From: Acidimicrobiia bacterium
Lineage (GTDB): Bacteria; Actinomycetota; Acidimicrobiia; Acidimicrobiales; CATQHL01
Assembly: GCA_021296435.1 (NCBI GenBank)
Contig: JAGWAK010000025.1
Location: 1-15,526, forward strand
Direction: 5' to 3'
Length of the DNA stretch: 15,526 bases
The first letter of the stretch is position 1, and every line of letters begins with the position of its first letter. A program made the translations under genes and the position numbers. Below the pieces are notes generated by a model that was not told the DNA's origin, made no database searches, and worked only from the letters and a program-made list of their open reading frames with translations. This document shows, piece by piece, positions 1 through 6,874 of this stretch.

Positions 1-1206
1 GAACAGCACGCCCACCCTCGCTCCGTCCGCTACGAGCCCCTCGCGGTGAGCCGCCAGCAGTCCCGCCAGGCCGGCCGTGCCCGTCGGATCCACCGGCACG
101 TCGGTCCAGCGCCGGGCCAGAGCGTGGGCCTCGGCCACCAGATGCTCCGGCGCCACCACCACGTCGCCTCCCGTAGCCGCCACGCCCCAGGCAATCGGCA
201 GCCAGTCGTAGGTGACGTCGTCCAGGATGCCCGTGGCGATGCTCTGAGGGGTGTCCCCCTCCGGTGGCGCCCACGGCTGCATGAACCGCTCGGGCTGCGC
301 CTCGGCCGCCTCGAGGGCCGCGTCCATCCCCACCTCGGCGCCCAACGACGAGAGACGCTCCCAGGCCTGCCGCAGCGGCGCGCATCCCTCGGTCTGCACC
401 ATGTAGAACGCCGGTAGCCGGCCCACGACACCTGCATCGGCGGCCTCGACGAAACCCTGCACCACGCTGGACGCCAGCGCCCCACCCCCCACCTGCACGA
501 ACAGCGCGTCCAGATCCCCCGTTCCGGCGAGCGACTCGATCATCTCGAACGCCAGCGTGCGACCGCCGTCGATGGTCCAGAGATTCTCGACGGCGACGGC
601 GCAGAACGGCAGCGAGCCGGCCGACGTGGCCTCGCGAAACCGGCTGAAGCAGGGATCGCCCAGCTCGCCGGGCCGCCGCGGGCAGACCCCGATATCAGCG
701 CCCAGAGCCTCGAGGGCGCCCACGATGTAGGCGTCGGCCCACGGAGGGATGAACACGTCCAATGGACGGTCGGCGGCTCGGGCCACGGTGGCCGCAGCCA
801 GGGCCGCATTCCCGCACGAGGCAATGGCCAGCCGGCGCTGCGGGGCGTCGGCGTCGGCCTCGAGGTGCAGCGCCAGGCCCATGAGATGGCGCGCCTTGTG
901 CGTGCCGGTGACGTTGCCCGTCTCGTCCTTCACCCAGAGCTCCACGCCGAGACGCCTACTTAACCCCGGCGCGGGCCCGCTGGGCGTCACCCGGAATCCC
1001 CGCCCGTCGATCTCGGCAACCCGGCGGTCGAGCCGCTCCACCGCCGTCACGAAGTCGCCGTCGGAGCGACCCGACTCGGCGAATCGCCGGTGGGCCCACA
1101 GCAGGCGTCGATACCGCAGGAAGGGGTTGTCGCTGCCGTCGTCCACATCGAAGCGAGGACCGGCCGGCGACCCCAACCAGCCGCTCTCAGAGGTGAGACG
1201 GTTCAT
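1..1206 (-). CDS. Fold-type II PLP-dependent enzyme, threonine synthase-like, 3' end cut by window edge
   Basis: The frame is open for 402 codons from an ATG at 1204-1206 and runs off the window at base 1, so the C-terminus is missing. It has the layout of fold-type II (tryptophan-synthase-beta) PLP enzymes. A KDETGN segment leads to GTHK, with Lys104 as the likely Schiff-base lysine. SCGNAA (130-135) is the substrate/phosphate-side loop, QVGGGA (238-243) the glycine-rich cofactor phosphate loop, and DPTGTAG (373-379) the late loop seen in threonine synthases and dehydratases. The family performs beta- or gamma-elimination, replacement or deamination on amino acids in the cytoplasm. The substrate cannot be read from sequence. 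The lysine context (T-H-K) resembles TrpB (AHK) more than the usual S-F-K of threonine synthase. It lies 81 bases downstream of a second PLP enzyme and is probably cotranscribed with it. The ATG has only a G-rich leader and no clear Shine-Dalgarno. Family is secure; specificity is unknown. Confidence 0.88.
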   Translation of the reverse strand, partial: MNRLTSESGWLGSPAGPRFDVDDGSDNPFLRYRRLLWAHRRFAESGRSDGDFVTAVERLDRRVAEIDGRGFRVTPSGPAPGLSRRLGVELWVKDETGNVTGTHKARHLMGLALHLEADADAPQRRLAIASCGNAALAAATVARAADRPLDVFIPPWADAYIVGALEALGADIGVCPRRPGELGDPCFSRFREATSAGSLPFCAVAVENLWTIDGGRTLAFEMIESLAGTGDLDALFVQVGGGALASSVVQGFVEAADAGVVGRLPAFYMVQTEGCAPLRQAWERLSSLGAEVGMDAALEAAEAQPERFMQPWAPPEGDTPQSIATGILDDVTYDWLPIAWGVAATGGDVVVAPEHLVAEAHALARRWTDVPVDPTGTAGLAGLLAAHREGLVADGARVGVLF

Positions 1207-1226
1207 CGGCCGATCCCACCCCAGCC

Positions 1227-1246
1227 GGACCGCCGAGCGGCGGTCC
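1227..1246. other. Perfect 8-bp inverted repeat between the two PLP genes
   Basis: GGACCGCC and GGCGGTCC flank a 4-base loop (GAGC on the plus strand). The structure lies in the 81-base gap between the stop of the upstream PLP gene (1288-1290) and the ATG of the downstream one (1204-1206). No T-run follows on either strand. It could be a weak U-less terminator, an mRNA processing or stability element setting the ratio of the two enzymes, or chance in GC-rich DNA. Confidence 0.45.
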
Positions 1247-1287
1247 CGTCAATCAGCACAATGCCACTACCCGACGGCCACGCGTGC

Positions 1288-2814
<1,527 letters not shown>

Positions 2815-2817
2815 ACG

Positions 2818-4482
2818 CTACCGGCCGGCGGCATCGCCGACCGCGTACATGGCGCCGCTGCGTCCCCCCACGTAGATCACGCCGTCCCACATCACCGGTG
2901 AGGACTCGAAGCGCCACTCGTTGCCGACCTGTAACTGCCAGATGACCGGCGGCTCCACTGAGGTGTCGCTCACGTCGTAGGCGGTGATCCGCCCCGCTCC
3001 GTCCGCCAGGATCAACGTCTCGTCGATCACGATCGGGCTGCTCCACAGCAGGTCGCTGAACCGCTTCTCCCAGCGGATCTCGCCCGTCTGGCGGTCGACG
3101 CCCCAGAACCTGCCGGCGTGGGTCGTGGCGAACACCATGTCGCGCCACACCACCGGCGTGCTCCACACGCCCCGCTGGGGAAACTCTGAAGGGTCGTGCA
3201 CCGACCAGACGATGGGATCGTCGGGGCGCGACGGGTCGAGCTTCACGAGCTGGCCCACCTCGCGGGCGCGCGCCGTGTCGCGCTCCTCGTACTCCACGCC
3301 CACGTACAGGTACCCCTCGGCATCCACGATCGGTGTGGCGTCGATGTCGTCACCCGCCCAGAACCGGAAGACCTGCTCGGGCATGATCCCCTCGTCGAGA
3401 CCCGAGATGTCCCAGCCGGTCACGAGACCACCCGAGTTGGCGAAGTAGAGCGTGTTCTCCCAGATGGCCGGAGAGGACTCGATGGCCACGTTGAAGTGGC
3501 CCTCATCGGGTCCCTCCAGATCCGCCAGCAACTCGTCGTCCCAACCCGCCCAGTGGAACAGCAACTCGGGAGCCACCGTCACGAGACCGTTTGCGTCGTA
3601 GCCCCGGTTCAGGCGGATGACGAAAAACCGGCTGTTCTCGCCGCCCAGGAAGAGGTGGTCGTCGATCACCAGCGGGCTGGAGTCCCAGTCATCGTTCCAC
3701 AGCGTGGGCGACACGTCGTAGGCACCCAGCCGCCATAGCTCCGTCGGCTCGGCCCTGTCGAAGGCCACGATCCGGAAGTAGTTGTCCCGAGACCCGAAAT
3801 ACGCCAGCGGGAACTCATCCGGATCGATCGTGACCGAGGTCTTGATGAGGTCGCCGGTCTCGAAGGGCGGCAGCAGCTCCTGCCCGGTGGCGGCGTCGAG
3901 GAAGTGCACGTGGTTGTCGAACGCCCCGAACACCAGCCAAGTGCGCCCATTGCGTTCGAACACCGCCGACTGGCCGGTCCAACCGGTGCCGCACCACCGC
4001 ACGATCTCACCGTGATAGCTGGACTCGGCGCACATGTCGCTGTTCCGCGGATACCGCCAGAGCAACTGCGGGTTGCGCGGCACCGGGCCGGTTCCGTACC
4101 AGCTGCGAGTCGGCGATCCGCGGAACGTGAGCACCCCCCGAATCGTGCCGGCAGGAGGCTGACCGAACGATGCTCCGTCCACCCAGGTCTCCGGCTCCTC
4201 AGCGGCGCCGACCTCCGGTGGTGCCTCGGGTGACACCGCCGCGGGAGTAGCGACCGAGGTGGTCGGCGGCTGCGGGGGCGTCGCGGGCAGCGGTGCCGGA
4301 TCAAGCACCGGCGGCGGGTCGTGCGTCGAGTCGGTGGACACCTCGCCGGCGCGCTCGGGGGTGCCGGCAAGCAGGACCGGCAGTACCAGAGCCAGCAGCG
4401 CGGAGAGCCCGAGCAACGTGACGCGCACCGGGACGGCGCGGGCGCGCGAAGAGGTGTTCACCGAGTCAGGAGTGTGCCGCAC
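2818..4482 (-). CDS. Membrane-anchored PQQ-type beta-propeller protein
   Basis: This 554-residue protein starts at a GTG directly after an in-frame TAG, so no earlier start is possible. A basic N-terminus is followed by one hydrophobic segment (about 21-40), a signal anchor without a lipobox. A Pro/Ala/Thr-rich linker follows (about 48-95), then an extracytoplasmic beta-propeller. Propeller blades show as repeated [SA][ST]P-x4-5-hydrophobic strands near 268, 336, 381, 440, 480 and 527, each followed by a Gly-rich turn; several blades have the tryptophan-containing strand of PQQ-like repeats. Cys151 and Cys164 could pair. Catalytic residues of PQQ dehydrogenases were not recognised, so a binding or scaffold role outside the membrane is more likely than a redox enzyme. 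It sits 13 bases downstream of the DUF3499-like gene and 3 bases upstream of a PLP gene in one minus-strand run. A GTG at codon 8 is an alternative start. BamB-like or sensor roles are possible but unproven. Confidence 0.85.
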   Translation of the reverse strand: MRHTPDSVNTSSRARAVPVRVTLLGLSALLALVLPVLLAGTPERAGEVSTDSTHDPPPVLDPAPLPATPPQPPTTSVATPAAVSPEAPPEVGAAEEPETWVDGASFGQPPAGTIRGVLTFRGSPTRSWYGTGPVPRNPQLLWRYPRNSDMCAESSYHGEIVRWCGTGWTGQSAVFERNGRTWLVFGAFDNHVHFLDAATGQELLPPFETGDLIKTSVTIDPDEFPLAYFGSRDNYFRIVAFDRAEPTELWRLGAYDVSPTLWNDDWDSSPLVIDDHLFLGGENSRFFVIRLNRGYDANGLVTVAPELLFHWAGWDDELLADLEGPDEGHFNVAIESSPAIWENTLYFANSGGLVTGWDISGLDEGIMPEQVFRFWAGDDIDATPIVDAEGYLYVGVEYEERDTARAREVGQLVKLDPSRPDDPIVWSVHDPSEFPQRGVWSTPVVWRDMVFATTHAGRFWGVDRQTGEIRWEKRFSDLLWSSPIVIDETLILADGAGRITAYDVSDTSVEPPVIWQLQVGNEWRFESSPVMWDGVIYVGGRSGAMYAVGDAAGR

Positions 4483-4495
4483 CTAGGCGGCGGCG

Positions 4496-4939
4496 TCAGA
4501 TCGCGGAGTTAGCAGTCGTGCGGAACGCCCGGGTGAGCAGCGGCGTCGGCGCCGGCTCCTGGGCAGGCGCGGGTTCACCGGACTCCGAATCATCGGCCGA
4601 TTCGGCGCCGGACGCCGCCGGTTCCGGAGCAGGCGAACCCTGGCTGTCGGACCGCTGCCGACGGCTCGGGCTTCGCTGGTCCGACAGAACCCAGCCGACG
4701 GGCGGCCGGAACCGGTTGGCGTGCGCCGTGCACATGGGCAGGCCGCGCCAAGCCCGGCCCTCGAGGTCCATGAGCCAGGCTGCGGTCACGCGAGCGTCGA
4801 AGAGCAGCAGCGCGGTTGCGGGCTCGGGGCACAGCATGTGGGCACAGCCGACCGCTCCCTGGGCCCCGTTGCGGGGCGGCGTCACGGCATTCCCGGTCGC
4901 GATCGCGGCCGCTCCACCTCCGGGGTGGATTGCGTCCAT
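4496..4939 (-). CDS. DUF3499-like zinc-binding protein
   Basis: The product has 147 residues. The core (about 30-90) resembles the actinobacterial DUF3499 family. It has C-x4-C-x-x-PA (Cys32, Cys37), then a short strand pair ending in AAWLMDLEG, then L-x-M-C-x-x-H (Cys70, His73), then RFRPPVGWVLSDQR. The three Cys and one His suggest a single structural zinc site. The tail (about 91-135) is Ser/Glu/Pro/Ala-rich and looks disordered. The family has no established biochemical role; in several actinobacteria it lies near cell-envelope sugar genes. No signal peptide or membrane segment is seen, so it should be cytoplasmic. It heads the minus-strand run that continues into the propeller and PLP genes. 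The ATG at 4937-4939 has no Shine-Dalgarno but has a TACGTT hexamer 6 bases before it, which predicts a leaderless mRNA. Assignment is by remembered pattern, not by search. Confidence 0.75.
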   Translation of the reverse strand: MDAIHPGGGAAAIATGNAVTPPRNGAQGAVGCAHMLCPEPATALLLFDARVTAAWLMDLEGRAWRGLPMCTAHANRFRPPVGWVLSDQRSPSRRQRSDSQGSPAPEPAASGAESADDSESGEPAPAQEPAPTPLLTRAFRTTANSAI

Positions 4940-4945
4940 GCGACA

Positions 4946-4951
4946 AACGTA
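4946..4951 (-). promoter_or_regulatory. Putative -10 box (TACGTT) for the DUF3499-like gene
   Basis: On the minus strand TACGTT fits the actinobacterial TANNNT -10 and lies 6 bases before the ATG at 4937-4939. Transcription would begin at or next to the start codon. No good -35 is visible. It lies in the 97-base divergent gap shared with the first LysM gene. Confidence 0.45.
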
Positions 4952-5023
4952 CTGTCACGACACGCCCGACCGGGGGATTTATGCACCCTTCATTGCATCC
5001 CTGAGTTGCCCTGGTCGCGGGTG

Positions 5024-5029
5024 TAGGCT
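5024..5029 (+). promoter_or_regulatory. Putative -10 box (TAGGCT) for the first LysM lipoprotein gene
   Basis: TAGGCT fits TANNNT and is exactly 7 bases before the ATG at 5037. There is no Shine-Dalgarno between them, so a leaderless transcript is predicted. A -35 was not recognised; TTGCAT at 4993-4998 is too far upstream for normal spacing. Confidence 0.45.
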
Positions 5030-5036
5030 TCACGCC

Positions 5037-5486
5037 ATGTCTCATGCGCGTCCTCGTAGGCGAATCACTCTGATCGCACTCACCGTTGTTCTGGCGCTGG
5101 TGCTCACCTCGTGTTTCGGCGAAGACGACCCCGATTCGACGACGACCACGACGTCCCAGGAGTCGTCCACCTCCCCGTCTCCCCAGGACGCGCCGACGAC
5201 CACGCAGGCAGTCGTCATCGAAACCCCGACAACCACGCAGGCGATCGTCATCGAAACCCCGACAACCACGCAGGCGATCGTCATCGAGACCCCGACGCCT
5301 CCTCCGACCGAACCGGTGGTGGGTGACGACGGAATCCTCCTCTACACGGTGCAGGCCGGCGACACCCTGTTCAGCATCGCCCAGCGGTTCGGCGTCAGCC
5401 TGGACGCCGTCATCGAAGCCAACAACATCAGCAACCCCGACGTCATCTTCGAGGGCGACACGCTGACCATCCCGCCGGCCGGCTGA
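5037..5486 (+). CDS. LysM-domain lipoprotein (first of two paralogues)
   Basis: The product has 149 residues. A basic n-region (RPRRR) and hydrophobic stretch (about 10-23) end in the lipobox LTSC, so Cys26 should be lipidated and the protein tethered outside the membrane. A Thr/Ser/Pro-rich stalk follows (about 33-92) and contains three near-identical 11-residue units (PTTTQA-[IV]-VIET). One LysM domain closes the protein (about 101-147), with YTVQAGDTLFSIAQRFGVS and a terminal DTLTIPPAG. LysM domains bind GlcNAc-containing glycans, so peptidoglycan binding is the likely role. The frame is open far upstream, but that part is the antisense of the DUF3499-like gene; the ATG at 5037 starts the signal peptide and has a -10-like box 7 bases before it. 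A paralogue follows about 100 bases downstream. No catalytic domain is present. Confidence 0.9.
   Translation: MSHARPRRRITLIALTVVLALVLTSCFGEDDPDSTTTTTSQESSTSPSPQDAPTTTQAVVIETPTTTQAIVIETPTTTQAIVIETPTPPPTEPVVGDDGILLYTVQAGDTLFSIAQRFGVSLDAVIEANNISNPDVIFEGDTLTIPPAG
5193..5291 (+). repeat. Three tandem 33-bp repeats in the LysM lipoprotein stalk
   Basis: The units occupy 5193-5225, 5226-5258 and 5259-5291 and keep the reading frame, each coding 11 residues. Units 2 and 3 differ by one base (GAAACC versus GAGACC at the end). Unit 1 differs at a few sites (CCGACG, GCAGTC). The near-identity of the DNA, not only of the protein, points to recent duplication by slippage or unequal exchange, so copy number may vary between strains. 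Confidence 0.9.
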
Positions 5487-5498
5487 CCGGCGGCCGGC
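5474..5498 (+). terminator. GC-rich hairpin over the stop codon of the first LysM gene
   Basis: GCCGGCC (5474-5480) pairs with GGCCGGC (5492-5498). An inner CCGG-CTGA-CCGG pairing is an alternative. The TGA stop (5484-5486) lies in the loop region. There is no T-run, so it is at most a U-less terminator or 3'-end stabiliser. Confidence 0.4.
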
Positions 5499-5539
5499 AC
5501 GGGACGCATTGCGGGGACTGCCAATTCTTGTAGTTGCAG

Positions 5540-5552
5540 CCGACAGAGTCGG
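5540..5552. other. Small palindrome upstream of the second LysM gene
   Basis: CCGAC-AGA-GTCGG is a perfect 5-bp inverted repeat centred about 44 bases before the ATG at 5590 and about 30 bases before its presumed -10. That position suits a transcription-factor operator or a -35-region element. At this length it may also be chance. Confidence 0.3.
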
Positions 5553-5576
5553 ATCTTCAAATGACCCCAGATCGAC

Positions 5577-5582
5577 TAAGTT
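5577..5582 (+). promoter_or_regulatory. Putative -10 box (TAAGTT) for the second LysM lipoprotein gene
   Basis: TAAGTT fits TANNNT and lies exactly 7 bases before the ATG at 5590, the same geometry as in front of the first LysM gene. No Shine-Dalgarno is present, so a leaderless mRNA is predicted. Confidence 0.45.
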
Positions 5583-5589
5583 CGTGCAT

Positions 5590-6015
5590 ATGGCACGCGC
5601 CACTACTCTCGGGCGCATGACCCTGGCCGGCCTTTCGGCCGTGCTGGTCATCACGCTCACCGCCTGCTTCGACACCGGTGACGACACCGAGGGTCCCACG
5701 ACCGACACCGGTGGCGCCGGCAGCAACACCGTCGTCACGCTCGCTCCCCCGCCGCCACCGGAGACCCCGGCGACCGGCGTCGTCCAGCAGCCGCCCGCCT
5801 CGCCGCCCGAGCCGCCGCCGACGACTCCTGCCACCGCCCAGCCGGCGCGGGAACTCGGCAGCCAACACGTCTACGAGATTCAGTCCGGCGACACGCTCTT
5901 CAGCATCGCCCAGCAATTCGGCGTCAGCCTCGACGACCTCGTGGCGTTGAACAACATCGAGAATCCCGACAACATCCGCGCTGGGGATCAACTCTTCATA
6001 CCGCCGCCGGAATGA
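5590..6015 (+). CDS. LysM-domain lipoprotein (second of two paralogues)
   Basis: The product has 141 residues from the ATG at 5590. A hydrophobic signal (about 10-23) ends in the lipobox LTAC, with Cys26 as the lipidation site, the same position as in the upstream paralogue. A Pro/Thr/Gly-rich stalk (about 30-88) carries PPPPP and PPEPPP runs and shares no repeat unit with the first gene. The single C-terminal LysM (about 93-138) has YEIQSGDTLFSIAQQFGVS and ends DQLFIPPPE. Nearly all LysM core residues match the neighbour, so the pair arose by duplication and the stalks then diverged. The protein is likely an outer-face lipoprotein binding peptidoglycan. The frame extends 27 codons upstream, but those residues precede the signal peptide and lack a ribosome site, so the internal ATG is preferred. 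Confidence 0.88.
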   Translation: MARATTLGRMTLAGLSAVLVITLTACFDTGDDTEGPTTDTGGAGSNTVVTLAPPPPPETPATGVVQQPPASPPEPPPTTPATAQPARELGSQHVYEIQSGDTLFSIAQQFGVSLDDLVALNNIENPDNIRAGDQLFIPPPE

Positions 6016-6079
6016 GCGGGATCCGGCCGCCCGCGCAGCCCGCCGGCCGGACATCCACCACCCCGACAAGGCGCCTGCG

Positions 6080-6085
6080 TACAAT
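6080..6085 (+). promoter_or_regulatory. Putative -10 box (TACAAT) for the zinc-ribbon gene
   Basis: TACAAT is one base from the TATAAT consensus and is the best -10 match I noticed in the window. It ends 9 bases before the GTG at 6095, so transcription would begin at or just before the start codon. There is no Shine-Dalgarno. A -35 was not recognised. Confidence 0.5.
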
Positions 6086-6094
6086 CCCGCGCCG

Positions 6095-6286
6095 GTGGGC
6101 ACTGCAGACGGCGCCGAGGCCGAAACGAGCACCGTGGACAGGGAAGCCGTCATCACCGTCATGGCCTGTGGTGTCTGCGACGTCACATGGCGCGGCCGGC
6201 CCGGCGACAGTTGCTGGGCGTGCGGACACTCGGCGCACACCGTGAAGGCGCCCCCGCTCCAGGTCAAGATCCCGGCGCCGGCTTAG
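6095..6286 (+). CDS. Small zinc-ribbon protein, 63 residues
   Basis: The short frame is supported by two CxxC knuckles, ACGVC (Cys25, Cys28) and CWACG (Cys40, Cys43), 11 residues apart. This is the spacing of a zinc ribbon. Between them is a DVTWRGRPGD segment, and the tail is short and Pro-rich. No signal peptide is seen, so it should be cytoplasmic. Such small ribbons may bind nucleic acid or act as protein partners; nothing here identifies the target. The GTG start is chosen because a strong -10 (TACAAT) lies just upstream and no Shine-Dalgarno exists. A GTG at codon 14 (6134) is an alternative start. It lies 79 bases after the second LysM gene and 62 bases before the small membrane protein gene. 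Existence is likely because of the knuckle pattern; function is unknown. Confidence 0.62.
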   Translation: MGTADGAEAETSTVDREAVITVMACGVCDVTWRGRPGDSCWACGHSAHTVKAPPLQVKIPAPA

Positions 6287-6290
6287 CCGG
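6278..6290 (+). terminator. Short hairpin spanning the zinc-ribbon stop codon
   Basis: CCGGC-TTA-GCCGG is a perfect 5-bp stem with a 3-base loop. The stop TAG (6284-6286) starts in the loop. No T-run follows. It is a weak terminator candidate. Confidence 0.3.
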
Positions 6291-6348
6291 ATCGGGTACC
6301 GCTCACAGCTTTGGGCCTGCGGCCTGCTCAGCACTCCGATCGGGCGAA

Positions 6349-6861
6349 GTGAGCAGCGTCTACGTCCGCTACCTCCTGCCGGCACTGGTCGTCGCCGCAT
6401 GCGCGGTGCTGGCCCTCGTCGGTCGCCGCCGGCGCGGCCACCGCAGGGCAGTCGAAGAGCACTCAAGTCGGATCGTCGAGGCGACGCTCCCCCCGGACCC
6501 CACCGATCCCGCCTCCGAGCAAGCCTGGCAGCGGCTGCACGGAGCGGTGCTCGATGACTGGATCACCGCACACGAGAACCTCCTCGACCGCGCCAGTGCG
6601 GATGACTTCAGCGAGGCGCGGGCCGCCCTGGACCTGTCCGACGAGGTGGCCTCGGAGCAGCTGGACATCGCCGTGGCCGCTCACCCCAACCCGCGACGGC
6701 GTGCCGAACTCAGCGCCCTGCGAGCCGCCGCCCGGTCCACGCTGGTCGCGCTCGCCCAAGGGGACTACGAGCGGGCGCGACAACATCACCTCGTCTATTG
6801 CGACTACCGCGACCTCTGGCGGGAGCACGCAGCGACCGAGCCCGGCGCCGGCGACCCCTGA
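6349..6861 (+). CDS. Small single-pass membrane protein with helical cytoplasmic domain, unrecognised
   Basis: I do not recognise this family. From a GTG at 6349 the product has 170 residues. A hydrophobic segment (about 8-24, YLLPALVVAACAVLALVG) is followed by a strongly basic cluster (GRRRRGHRR), which by the positive-inside rule puts the remainder in the cytoplasm. Residues about 55-160 are charged and Ala-rich, with helical spacing and a likely helical bundle, including ALDLSDEVASEQLDIAVAAH and LVALAQGDYERARQHH. The frame is open further upstream, but that part overlaps the zinc-ribbon gene and looks non-coding. The Shine-Dalgarno before the GTG is weak (GGGCGAA). The gene ends 13 bases from the convergent esterase gene. 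Existence is supported by composition and the coherent membrane segment; function is unknown. Confidence 0.65.
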   Translation: MSSVYVRYLLPALVVAACAVLALVGRRRRGHRRAVEEHSSRIVEATLPPDPTDPASEQAWQRLHGAVLDDWITAHENLLDRASADDFSEARAALDLSDEVASEQLDIAVAAHPNPRRRAELSALRAAARSTLVALAQGDYERARQHHLVYCDYRDLWREHAATEPGAGDP

Positions 6862-6866
6862 GGGGT
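6854..6866. terminator. Symmetric hairpin in the convergent gap
   Basis: ACCCC-TGA-GGGGT is a perfect 5-bp stem whose loop is the TGA stop of the plus-strand gene. It sits between two converging genes (ends 6861 and 6875) and could serve both directions. No T-run is seen. Confidence 0.35.
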
Positions 6867-6874
6867 GCGCCGCC

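Noticed and set aside
2818..4482. PQQ-dependent dehydrogenase
   Set aside because: Blade repeats are present, but I could not find the metal and cofactor-binding residues or the catalytic Asp context, and the protein is anchored with a Pro-rich linker.
4518..5036. Long N-terminal extension of the first LysM lipoprotein
   Set aside because: This stretch is the antisense of the DUF3499-like gene, and a lipoprotein signal peptide begins cleanly at the ATG at 5037.
5193..5291. CRISPR-like or iteron-like array
   Set aside because: The 33-bp units are directly adjacent without spacers and keep the reading frame of a Thr-rich stalk, so they are coding repeats.
4590..5834. Minus-strand 414-codon open frame across the LysM region
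   Set aside because: It is antisense to the first LysM gene, the DUF3499-like gene in another frame, and part of the second LysM gene. Its composition is Arg/Gly-rich low-complexity, typical of shadow frames in GC-rich DNA.
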